Shown: positions 57,754 to 64,000 of the stretch, piece after piece
Layout of the letters: each line of letters starts with the position of its first letter
Numbering within the stretch: position 1 is the stretch's first letter
NCBI RefSeq assembly: GCF_008973465.1
Contig: NZ_WBXN01000004.1
Span: 1,984,001 to 2,048,000, forward strand
Reading direction: 5' to 3'
DNA: 64,000 nucleotides
Source: Streptomyces sp. SS1-1
Lineage (GTDB): Bacteria; Actinomycetota; Actinomycetes; Streptomycetales; Streptomycetaceae
Position numbers and translations under genes: made by a program
Notes under the pieces: generated by a model
What the model saw: only the letters and a program-made list of their open reading frames with translations
What the model was told of the DNA's origin: nothing
Databases searched by the model: none

Positions 57754-57938
57754 TGTCTCTGGTGGGCTGGGGGCCGGTCACGGGGCCGTCGGACGAGGCG
57801 TGGCGGCCCCGGGGTGCGGGGGCCGGGGTCCAGCCTCCCTGGAACCACCGCCCCACCGCGAGACGTTTTCCGCGTACGACCGGTACGGTCGGGCGGGCCG
57901 ACGCGCGGGTCCGCGCGCACGACGATCCAGGGAGCCTC

Positions 57939-58739
57939 ATGACCACCGCCCTCAGCCGCCACAGCGAACGGCGGATCAGCCCCGTGTTCCTCGGGATCGT
58001 CGCGGTCACCGCGGTGACGGGGTGGGCCACCTGGACCGGGTTCGCGGAGCAGCCGGGCCTCGCGGTGTTCCTGTTCGTGACGGCCGCCTGGATCGTGTCG
58101 CTGTGCCTGCACGAGTACGCGCACGCGCGCACCGCGCTGCACAGCGGTGACATCTCGGTCGGCGCGAAGGGCTACCTCACGCTGAACCCGCTGAAGTACA
58201 CGCACGCGCTGCTGAGCATCGTCCTGCCGGTCGTCTTCGTGATCATGGGCGGTATCGGTCTGCCGGGCGGCGCGGTGTTCATCGAGCGCGGGCGGATCAG
58301 GGGCCGCTGGCGGCACAGCCTGATCTCGGCGGCCGGACCGCTGACGAACGTGCTGTTCGCCGTCGTGTGCACGGCCCCGTTCTGGCTGGGCGCGCTCGAC
58401 GGCGTCCCGCGGGACTTCCGGTACGCGCTGGCGTTCCTCGCCCTGCTCCAGGTGACGGCGGCGATCCTGAACTTCCTGCCGGTGCCGGGCCTGGACGGCT
58501 ACGGCGTGATCGAGCCCTGGCTGTCGCGGGACGTCCGGCGCCAGGTGGAGCCGTTCGCCCCGTTCGGCCTGCTGTTCGTCTTCGCGCTGCTGTGGGTGCC
58601 CGAGGTCAACGGCGTGTTCTTCGACATAGTCGACGCCGTGCTGCGCGCCCTGGGCATCGGCGATGTCGACACCTACTGCGGCTACGACCTGTTCCGCTTC
58701 TGGCGGGACGGGAACGAGCTGTGCCAGGTCATCCGGTGA
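57939..58739 (+). CDS. M50 site-2-protease-like membrane metalloprotease
   Basis: 266 residues, about five or six membrane helices. The zinc motif HEYAH (HExxH) lies in WIVSLCLHEYAHARTAL at about residue 58, and the second site motif LPVPGLDGYG (N/PxxPxxDG type, third ligand Asp) at about 183-192. Expected to cleave membrane proteins within the bilayer; the substrate is unknown. ATG 57939 has AGGGAG 5-6 nt upstream. Its end overlaps the small membrane protein gene on the other strand by 11 bp. Confidence 0.87.
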   Translation: MTTALSRHSERRISPVFLGIVAVTAVTGWATWTGFAEQPGLAVFLFVTAAWIVSLCLHEYAHARTALHSGDISVGAKGYLTLNPLKYTHALLSIVLPVVFVIMGGIGLPGGAVFIERGRIRGRWRHSLISAAGPLTNVLFAVVCTAPFWLGALDGVPRDFRYALAFLALLQVTAAILNFLPVPGLDGYGVIEPWLSRDVRRQVEPFAPFGLLFVFALLWVPEVNGVFFDIVDAVLRALGIGDVDTYCGYDLFRFWRDGNELCQVIR

Positions 58740-58914
58740 CGGAGTCCCGCCGGGCGTCCCGGGCGCGCTTCACGTAGTACCAGGTCATGTTGGACGACAG
58801 TCCCGCCAGCAGGATCCACACGATCCCGAGCCAGCTGCCCTGGACGAAGGAGACGACCGCCGCGGCCACGGAGAGCACGCAGACGACGAGGGTGTAGTAG
58901 GCGAGGCGGGGCAT
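58729..58914 (-). CDS. Small two-helix membrane protein
   Basis: 61 residues: MPRLAYYTLVVCVLSVAAAV and WLGIVWILLAGLSSNMTWYY form two membrane helices, followed by a short basic tail. No family known. ATG 58914 has AGGAG 9 nt upstream. Its last 11 bp overlap the end of the M50 gene in opposite orientation. Located next to the F420 reductase gene on the same strand. Confidence 0.6.
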   Translation of the reverse strand: MPRLAYYTLVVCVLSVAAAVVSFVQGSWLGIVWILLAGLSSNMTWYYVKRARDARRDSVTG

Positions 58915-58966
58915 GGGGTCGGCTCCTGGTCGGGGGACACTGCTGTGCCCAGTGTCCCCCATTGCC

Positions 58967-59692
58967 TCATACGTCCGTGACGCGGAGCCCGGCGTGCGCC
59001 TTGTAGCGGCGGTTCACCGAGATCAGGTTGGCGACCAGGGACTCCACCTGGTGGGCGTTGCGCAGCCGCCCCGCGAAGACGCCCCGCATCCCGGCGATAC
59101 GGCCCGCGAGCGCCTGGACGATCTCGACGTCGGCCCGCTCCTCGCCGAGGACCATCACATCGGTGTCGATGCTGTCGATCTCCGGGTCCTGGAGCAGGAC
59201 GGCCGACAGGTGGTGGAAGGCGGCGGTGACCCGGGAGTCCGGGAGCAGGGCGGCGGCCTGCTCGGCGGCGCTGCCCTCCTCGGGCTTGAGGGCGTAGGCG
59301 CCCTTCTTGTCGAAGCCGAGCGGGTTGACGCAGTCGACGACGAGCTTGCCGGTCAGTTCCTCTCGCAGGGACTCCAGCGTCTTGCCGTGGCCGTCCCACG
59401 GCACGGCGACGATCACGATGTCGCTGCGCCGGGCGGTCTCGGCGTTGTCGGCGCCCTCGACGCCGTGTCCGAGCTCCTCGGCGGCGGCCTGCGCGCGTTC
59501 GGCGGCGCGGGAGCCGATGATCACCTTCTGGCCGGCCAGGGCGAGCCGGTACGCGAGGCCCTTGCCCTGCGGTCCGGTGCCGCCGAGCACACCGACGACG
59601 AGCCCGGAGACGTCGGGGAGGTCCCAGGGGTCCTTGGCCGGTGCCTTGGCGGGGGTCCCGGCGGACTGCTGTGCGCTGTCGCTAGAGGTCAT
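58967..59692 (-). CDS. npdG: NADPH-dependent F420 reductase (Fno/NpdG-like)
   Basis: 241 residues. The Rossmann motif GVLGGTGPQGKGLAYRLAL and the following IIGSR(AAER) (NADP-binding Ser-Arg) are those of F420:NADP oxidoreductases, as are VVDCVNPLGF and HHLSAVLL. Transfers hydride between NADPH and the deazaflavin F420 used by actinobacterial reductases and antibiotic enzymes. It carries a roughly 30-residue Ala/Pro/Lys N-terminal extension. ATG 59692. Only 52 bp from the small membrane protein gene downstream. Confidence 0.9.
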   Translation of the reverse strand: MTSSDSAQQSAGTPAKAPAKDPWDLPDVSGLVVGVLGGTGPQGKGLAYRLALAGQKVIIGSRAAERAQAAAEELGHGVEGADNAETARRSDIVIVAVPWDGHGKTLESLREELTGKLVVDCVNPLGFDKKGAYALKPEEGSAAEQAAALLPDSRVTAAFHHLSAVLLQDPEIDSIDTDVMVLGEERADVEIVQALAGRIAGMRGVFAGRLRNAHQVESLVANLISVNRRYKAHAGLRVTDV

Positions 59693-59840
59693 GCGCCGAC
59701 TCTACGTCCGCCGTGGGGTCCGGGGCGGGCGAGGGCGGTGGGGCGGGGTCGGGCAGGTGTGCGGGCGGATGACCCCGGGTCGGGCGAATTCGGGGGGAAC
59801 GGCGGGCGGTGCGGGGGCCGCTGGGGCAGGATGCGGCCCC

Positions 59841-60491
59841 ATGGATGCCGTACGGGTCGCGTTGCTGCGGGAAGTGCTCGCCGGGACCGAGTGGTTGGGG
59901 GCGACGCGGCGGTTCGCCGGGACGCTGCGGACGTCGGCGGTGGCGCACGGCGGCGGGCTGCTGCTGGTCGGGACGCGGGAGTACGAGCCGTGGCATCTGG
60001 CGGCGCATCTCGTGGACGAGGCCGCGTGGTCGGGGACGCCCGAGCTGGCGCCGACCCTGGTACGGCACGACGCGCGCGCCTCGGACCCGGCGCATCTGGC
60101 GGTCGGGCTCGGCCGGCTGGCGGCGGCGCGGCGCGGGGAGACCCTGCTGGTGGTGGCTCCGTCGGCGGCGCCGTGCCCGGACGCACCGGGGCAGGTGCCG
60201 GGACCGCGTACCGGGCCGGGGGCGCCGCTGCTGGAGCGGGTGTACGACGCGCGGCGGGCGGGCGCGACGGTGCTGGTGCTCGGCACCGGTGAGGGCGAGC
60301 TGACGGCGATGTCCCATGAGCGGCTGATCGTGCCGGAGGGCGCCGAACTCGACCTGGACACCGTGCAGCACCTGGTGAGCGCGGCGGCCGGGGAGAACCC
60401 GCTGCCGTCCCGCCGGGGGCGCCGGCGCCTGCGGGACCGCCTGTCGCGCCTCGCGGACGCCCTGACGGCGCCGCCGCCCCCTCGCTGGTGA
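59841..60491 (+). CDS. Conserved hypothetical protein
   Basis: 216 residues, soluble, Ala/Arg/Gly-rich, with TLVRHDARASDPAHLAVGLGRL and MSHERLIVPEGAELDLDTVQHL. No domain recognised, although the mixed alpha/beta layout is compact and conserved in appearance. ATG 59841 lacks a ribosome site; CAGGAT ends 8 nt upstream, so it may be leaderless. The larger frame from 59307 is antisense to the F420 reductase. Confidence 0.65.
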   Translation: MDAVRVALLREVLAGTEWLGATRRFAGTLRTSAVAHGGGLLLVGTREYEPWHLAAHLVDEAAWSGTPELAPTLVRHDARASDPAHLAVGLGRLAAARRGETLLVVAPSAAPCPDAPGQVPGPRTGPGAPLLERVYDARRAGATVLVLGTGEGELTAMSHERLIVPEGAELDLDTVQHLVSAAAGENPLPSRRGRRRLRDRLSRLADALTAPPPPRW

Positions 60492-60510
60492 AGCCTCCCA
60501 GAGGGCTTGC

Positions 60511-60741
60511 TCAGCCGCCGTCCCCCTGCCCCGACCGGGAGTCGTGCCAGCGGGGGTCGTTCTCCCACTCCAGGTTGCGTTCGCGGGCGAGGTCCATGGC
60601 GTGCTGGGCCTCCTCACGCGAGGTGTAGGGACCGAACCGGTCCTTGGCCGGGCAGTCCGGCCCCTCCTCGACCTTCTTGTGGACCAGGCAGTAGTACCAC
60701 TCGCCCGGCTTGCCGACCGTGCGCTTCTTGAACAAGGCCAT
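60511..60741 (-). CDS. Small conserved protein
   Basis: 76 residues: [30 protein letters not shown], then [22 protein letters not shown], which looks like a small SPOR-like or zinc-ribbon-like fold with two cysteines and His in between (Cys18, Cys30). The sequence type is widespread in Streptomyces but its function is unknown. ATG 60741 has GAGGAG 7 nt upstream. Divergent from map, 58 bp apart. Confidence 0.68.
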   Translation of the reverse strand: MALFKKRTVGKPGEWYYCLVHKKVEEGPDCPAKDRFGPYTSREEAQHAMDLARERNLEWENDPRWHDSRSGQGDGG

Positions 60742-60786
60742 GACCAGCTCCTCTCGCCACCGACATGTTCCCCCAGGACCGCTGGT

Positions 60787-60792
60787 TAGACT
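60787..60792 (+). promoter_or_regulatory. -10 box of a leaderless map transcript
   Basis: TAGACT ends 7 nt before ATG 60800; no ribosome site is present. Confidence 0.5.
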
Positions 60793-60799
60793 CGCTGGC

Positions 60800-61657
60800 A
60801 TGTCTGGCCAGTCGCTGCTCGTTCCCGGGGAGCTGTCCCCCACCCGTTCCGTACCCGGCAACATCCGCCGCCCCGAGTACGTCGGCAAGCCCGCGCCGAC
60901 CCCGTACACGGGGCCGGAGGTGCAGACGCCGGAGACCATCGAGGCGATGCGGGTCGCCGGCCGTATCGCCGCCCGCGCGATGGCCGAGGCGGCGAAACTG
61001 ATCGCGCCCGGTGTGACGACGGACGAGTTGGACAAGGTGGCGCACGAGTACATGTGCGACCACGGCGCCTACCCCTCCACGCTCGGCTACCGCGGTTTCC
61101 CCAAGTCGCTGTGCACCAGCGTCAACGAGGTCATCTGCCACGGCATCCCGGACTCGACGGTGCTGCGCGACGGCGACATCGTCAACCTCGACGTGACGGC
61201 GTACATCGGCGGTGTGCACGGCGACAACAACGCCACCTACCTGGTCGGTGACGTGGACGAGGAGAGCCGGCTGCTGGTGGAGCGCACCCGCGAGTCGCTG
61301 AACCGCGCCATCAAGGCGGTCAGGCCGGGCCGGCAGATCAACGTCATCGGCCGGGTGATCGAGTCGTACGCCAAGCGCTTCGGGTACGGCGTGGTGCGGG
61401 ACTTCACCGGTCACGGCATCAACTCGTCGTTCCACTCGGGCCTGATCGTCCCGCACTACGACAGCCCGCACGCGACGACGGTGATCCAGCCCGGTATGAC
61501 GTTCACGATCGAGCCGATGCTGACGCTGGGCACGCACGAGTACGACATGTGGGACGACGGCTGGACCGTGGTCACGAAGGACCGCAAGCGCACCGCGCAG
61601 TTCGAGCACACGCTGGTGGTGACGGAGACGGGCACGGAGATCCTCACCCTGCCCTGA
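60800..61657 (+). CDS. map: Methionine aminopeptidase type I
   Basis: 285 residues. Removes the N-terminal Met from new proteins. Metal ligands of the pita-bread fold are visible: Asp in [19 protein letters not shown] (two Asp), His in DFTGHGI, Glu in TFTIEPM and Glu in [12 protein letters not shown]. An N-terminal extension of about 40 residues ([20 protein letters not shown]), with PxxPP-like sequence, marks the longer actinobacterial type. ATG 60800 is chosen because the -10-like TAGACT sits 7 nt upstream (leaderless); the frame is open further upstream over non-coding DNA. Confidence 0.95.
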   Translation: MSGQSLLVPGELSPTRSVPGNIRRPEYVGKPAPTPYTGPEVQTPETIEAMRVAGRIAARAMAEAAKLIAPGVTTDELDKVAHEYMCDHGAYPSTLGYRGFPKSLCTSVNEVICHGIPDSTVLRDGDIVNLDVTAYIGGVHGDNNATYLVGDVDEESRLLVERTRESLNRAIKAVRPGRQINVIGRVIESYAKRFGYGVVRDFTGHGINSSFHSGLIVPHYDSPHATTVIQPGMTFTIEPMLTLGTHEYDMWDDGWTVVTKDRKRTAQFEHTLVVTETGTEILTLP

Positions 61658-61686
61658 CCGCTCCGGTCCCTGTCGCGTCCGTCCAC

Positions 61687-61712
61687 GACCCGTCCTCTGC
61701 GGAGGGCGGGTC
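61687..61712 (+). terminator. Terminator of map
   Basis: GACCCGTCCTC (61687-61697) pairs with GAGGGCGGGTC (61702-61712), 11 bp including one G-U, TGCG loop, followed by TTCT. Starts 30 bp after the stop. Confidence 0.8.
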
Positions 61713-61757
61713 TTCTCGGTACCCTTTTACCGACATCCTGTCGGCAAACCTCTTGAC

Positions 61758-61776
61758 TTAGGTGAGCCTAACCTCG
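61758..61776 (+). promoter_or_regulatory. Iron box (DmdR/DtxR type) upstream of haem oxygenase
   Basis: TTAGGTGAGCCTAACCTCG matches the actinobacterial iron box TTAGGTTAGGCTCACCTAA in 17 of 19 positions on the reverse strand. It covers the likely promoter, 12 bp before the haem oxygenase start. Confidence 0.88.
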
Positions 61777-61788
61777 GAGGATGCGACC

Positions 61789-62436
61789 ATGGACTCCTTC
61801 TCGACCGTCATCCGCACCGCGTCCCAGGAGCAGCACACCGAGGCCGAGACCTCGACGTTCATGAGCGACCTGCTCGGCGGGAAGCTCGGCGTGGACGCGT
61901 ACGCGCGGTACACGGAACAGCTGTGGTTCGTCTACGAGGCGCTGGAGACGGGCGCCGGCGCACTGGCGGCCGACCCGGTGGCCGGCCCCTTCGTCCGGCC
62001 GGAGCTGTTCCGGCTCCAGGCGCTCGAACGGGACCTGGCCCATCTGCGGGGCCCCGAGTGGCGGGCCGGGCTGACGGCCCTGCCGGCGACGCGGGCGTAC
62101 GCGGACCGGGTGCGCTCCTGTGTGGAGGGGTGGCCGGGCGGCTATCTCGCCCACCACTACACCCGCTACCTCGGCGACCTCTCCGGCGGCCAGATCATCC
62201 GCGACCGGGCGGAGCGGACGTGGGGCTTCGCGCGCAAGGGCGACGGGGTCCGGTTCTACGTCTTCGAGGGGATCGCGAACCCCGCCGCGTTCAAGCGGGA
62301 GTACCGCGCGCTGCTGGACGGCGTCCCGGCGGACGACCTGGAGAAGCAGCGGATCGTCGCCGAGTGCAAGAAGGCGTTCGCGCTGAACACCGCGATGTTC
62401 CGGGCGCTCGGCGAGGAGTTCCCGCTGAGCGCCTGA
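61789..62436 (+). CDS. Biliverdin-producing haem oxygenase
   Basis: 215 residues of the HmuO type. Proximal haem ligand His16 (ASQEQHTEAETSTFM), distal helix glycine stretch YLGDLSGGQII near residue 125-135, and a C-terminal part AECKKAFALNTAMFRAL. Opens haem to biliverdin, CO and free iron for use as an iron source. Start ATG 61789 follows GGAGG by 8 nt. The iron box just upstream indicates repression when iron is plentiful. Confidence 0.95.
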   Translation: MDSFSTVIRTASQEQHTEAETSTFMSDLLGGKLGVDAYARYTEQLWFVYEALETGAGALAADPVAGPFVRPELFRLQALERDLAHLRGPEWRAGLTALPATRAYADRVRSCVEGWPGGYLAHHYTRYLGDLSGGQIIRDRAERTWGFARKGDGVRFYVFEGIANPAAFKREYRALLDGVPADDLEKQRIVAECKKAFALNTAMFRALGEEFPLSA

Positions 62437-62442
62437 GCCGGC

Positions 62443-63087
62443 TCAGCGTTCCAGGACGACCCGGCCTCCCAGCTCGACCCAGTCCCCCGGCTGGGGTGCG
62501 GTCAGCAGCTGGGAGCCGGCGCCCTGGGTGATGTTGAGGGCGCGGCCGAGGCGATGGGTGAGCTGCATCGCCGCCGCGCCCGTCGCCTCGTCCTCCTCGA
62601 TGCCGTCGCCCCGGCCGGGGAAGCCGCGGGCGCGGATCCGCCCGGCGGCCTCGTCCTCCCAGGCCCAGGCGTAGATCCACTCCCCCGGCGGCGGCACCTC
62701 CAGGTCGTCGACCTCGGCGGCCGAGGCGTACTGGCGCAGCGTGCGCGGCGGGGCCCACTCGGGGCGGGCCTCGATCCAGCAGAACTCTCCGTCGATCCGG
62801 GTGCCCACGACTCCGGCGGGCGTGACCAGTTCGGGCACGTCCAGCAGCCAGGCGGTGCCGACGCAGGGATGGCCGGCGAAGGGCAGCCGGGTGGACGGGG
62901 TGTGGATGTCGACGACCCCGCGCTCGGGGTCGTCCACGAACACGGTCTCGCTGAACCCGAGTTTGGCGGCCAGCGCCTGCCGGTCCCGGGCGTCCGGGAT
63001 CACCGAGCCGTCCCGGACGACGCCGAGTTCGTTGCCGTATCCGCCCCTGGGTCCGCAGAACACGCGGAGGACGTCGTAGTCAGTCAC
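62443..63087 (-). CDS. PhzF-family isomerase-like protein
   Basis: 214 residues. The catalytic Glu (GGYGNELGVV) and the substrate-binding FAGHPCVGTAWLL, DEATGAAAM motifs of the PhzF/diaminopimelate-epimerase fold are present. It is shorter than the usual 260-290 residues, so loops are trimmed. Members isomerise small acids; the substrate is unknown. GTG 63087 starts the conserved VTDYDVLRVF; no ribosome site, but TTCAAT ends 6 nt upstream (leaderless). It shares its promoter region with the iron-controlled gene at 63289. Confidence 0.78.
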   Translation of the reverse strand: MTDYDVLRVFCGPRGGYGNELGVVRDGSVIPDARDRQALAAKLGFSETVFVDDPERGVVDIHTPSTRLPFAGHPCVGTAWLLDVPELVTPAGVVGTRIDGEFCWIEARPEWAPPRTLRQYASAAEVDDLEVPPPGEWIYAWAWEDEAAGRIRARGFPGRGDGIEEDEATGAAAMQLTHRLGRALNITQGAGSQLLTAPQPGDWVELGGRVVLER

Positions 63088-63093
63088 GAGGGC

Positions 63094-63099
63094 ATTGAA
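63094..63099 (-). promoter_or_regulatory. -10-like box of the PhzF-like gene
   Basis: TTCAAT on the minus strand ends 6 nt before GTG 63087. Confidence 0.3.
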
Positions 63100-63214
63100 G
63101 CACCGCCGCGCGCGCGGGACGCCGGGTGCCCGGGACCGCCCCACCGGAACCTTTGACCTTCCTTTGACCTTTCCATGGGGACGTTTTTGGCCACTTAGGC
63201 CATCCTTAGCTTCG

Positions 63215-63233
63215 TTAGGTGAGCCTCACCTTG
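63215..63233 (+). promoter_or_regulatory. Iron box (DmdR/DtxR type) upstream of the EfeO-like gene
   Basis: TTAGGTGAGCCTCACCTTG agrees with the iron-box consensus in 16 of 19 positions (read on the reverse strand) and lies 56 bp before the start at 63289. Confidence 0.82.
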
Positions 63234-63288
63234 CTCGGCTGTGAGGCACGTCATGCGTCCTTTCCGGCCACCCCGATTTGGAGCCCTC

Positions 63289-64000
63289 ATGCGACCCGCC
63301 AGACTGTCCGCCGTCGCCGCCGCCACCACCGTGGCGGCCCTGACCACCGTCACCGGGTGCACCGAGAAGGGCAGTTCGGCGGGGTCCGACCGGGTCGTCC
63401 GGGTGACCGCGACGGACGACAAGTGCGAGGTGTCCAAGAAGGAGTTCCCGGCCGGTCACATCGAGCTCACCGTCGAGAACAAGGGCTCGAAGGTGACGGA
63501 GGTCTACGTCCTCTTCCCCGACGACCGCATCGTCACCGAGCGCGAGAACATAGGCCCCGGCACCAAGCAGACCGTCACCGCCGAGGTGAAGGCCGGCGAC
63601 TACACCATCGCCTGCAAGCCCGGTATGAAGGGCGACGGCATCCGGCAGTCCGTCAAGGCCACCGGCGGCTCGGCCGCCAAGCGCGACCCCCGCCTGGACA
63701 AGGCCGTCGCCGCCTACCGCGAGTACGTCCAGGAGCAGGCCGACGCGACGCTGCCGCTCGCCGAGACGTTCGCCGCGGCCGTGAAGTCCGGGGACGTCGA
63801 GGCCGCGAAGAAGGCGTACGCGCCCTCCCGCCTCGGCTGGGAGCGCACCGAGCCGGTCGCGGAGTCCTTCGGCGACATCGACCCGAAGGTCGACGTCCGC
63901 GAGGACGGCCTGGAGGACGGCCAGGACCCGGCGACCGACTGGACCGGCTGGCACCGGCTGGAGAAGTCGCTCTGGAAGGACAAGAAGATCGGCGACCGGG
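63289..64000 (+). CDS. efeO: EfeO-like iron-uptake lipoprotein (3' end outside window)
   Basis: At least 237 residues, open to the window end. A signal sequence ending VTGC marks a lipoprotein (Cys24). A cupredoxin-like domain (about 40-130, with Cys49 and Cys112 and FPAGHIELTVEN) is followed by the start of the M75/imelysin-type peptidase-like domain (LDKAVAAYREYVQEQADATLPLAETF, YAPSRLGWERTEPVAESFGDID with the Glu-rich metal site). This is the EfeO plan of the EfeUOB ferrous-iron importer; efeB or efeU would be expected next. ATG 63289. The iron box at 63215-63233 supports iron-dependent repression. Confidence 0.92.
   Translation, partial: MRPARLSAVAAATTVAALTTVTGCTEKGSSAGSDRVVRVTATDDKCEVSKKEFPAGHIELTVENKGSKVTEVYVLFPDDRIVTERENIGPGTKQTVTAEVKAGDYTIACKPGMKGDGIRQSVKATGGSAAKRDPRLDKAVAAYREYVQEQADATLPLAETFAAAVKSGDVEAAKKAYAPSRLGWERTEPVAESFGDIDPKVDVREDGLEDGQDPATDWTGWHRLEKSLWKDKKIGDR

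Noticed and set aside
53566..57942. 1458-codon plus-strand frame opposite the SARP-type gene
   Set aside because: Antisense shadow with low-complexity Gly/Gln/Pro sequence; the minus-strand protein has clear domains.

Overview
The window is about 72-75% GC by eye, with the third-position G/C bias, GTG starts and gene families of a Streptomyces chromosome. Gene content and order (lipB-lipA-glnA, glnII, the malR/malEFG-aglA-amylase block, glnE, a second glnA-like gene, panB, map) match the central-core glutamine-synthetase region known from S. coelicolor. This is housekeeping core DNA: there is no insertion sequence, prophage, CRISPR array, rRNA or tRNA that I can see.

Layout. 0-8 kb: end of an oxidoreductase, a 750-bp gene-free stretch with an intergenic repeat, an NsdA-like regulator, lipoic acid genes lipB and lipA, two small membrane/soluble proteins, an RDD membrane protein and glnA with a canonical GlnR operator. 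8-15 kb: small membrane proteins, an HtpX protease coupled to a PspAB-like protein, a hydrolase, a DUF2252 protein, an ArsC-like protein and a secreted double-psi-barrel protein. 15-24 kb: glnII with its own GlnR operator, a possible cysteine-rich leader peptide ahead of an orphan winged-helix regulator, an epimerase, a secreted DUF1996 protein, a lipoprotein, and a large sigma-like/membrane fusion protein. 24-38 kb: the maltose/maltodextrin system (amylase-pullulanase fusion, secreted alpha-amylase, alpha-glucosidase, MalG, MalF, MalE and the divergent LacI repressor MalR) with CTTGCA half-sites in front of its transcription units. 38-47 kb: PAP2 membrane protein, glnE, a VOC protein, a broken response-regulator gene, glnA2, and an NO-detoxification pair (flavohaemoglobin plus NsrR). 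46-59 kb: DUF3105/DUF305 pair, panB, an MFS pump with its TetR regulator, an exported nuclease-fold protein, a drug-type ABC exporter, a SARP/AfsR-type regulator whose 3' end looks frameshifted, and an M50 membrane protease. 59-64 kb: F420 reductase, map, and an iron-responsive group (haem oxygenase, EfeO-like lipoprotein) with DmdR/DtxR-type iron boxes.

How it fits together. Nitrogen assimilation is the main theme: glnA and glnII both carry four-element GlnR boxes, GlnA keeps Tyr397 that GlnE would adenylylate, and glnA2 (probably gamma-glutamylpolyamine synthetase) lies nearby. A third, previously easy-to-miss GlnR-like box precedes the small gene at 4.9 kb. Carbon (MalR), nitrosative stress (NsrR) and iron (DmdR) regulons sit alongside with visible operators. 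Several genes lack a Shine-Dalgarno sequence but have a -10-like hexamer 6-8 nt before the start codon, as expected for leaderless mRNAs.

I did not find a clearly new multi-gene system. The best leads are the leader-peptide candidate at 16.35 kb, the frameshifted SARP at 54.48 kb, the NsrR/hmp/glnA2 intergenic region, the intergenic repeat at 0.4-0.7 kb, and the sigma-like membrane fusion protein at 21-23 kb. All functional calls rest on reading the sequence and on remembered family features; no database search was run.
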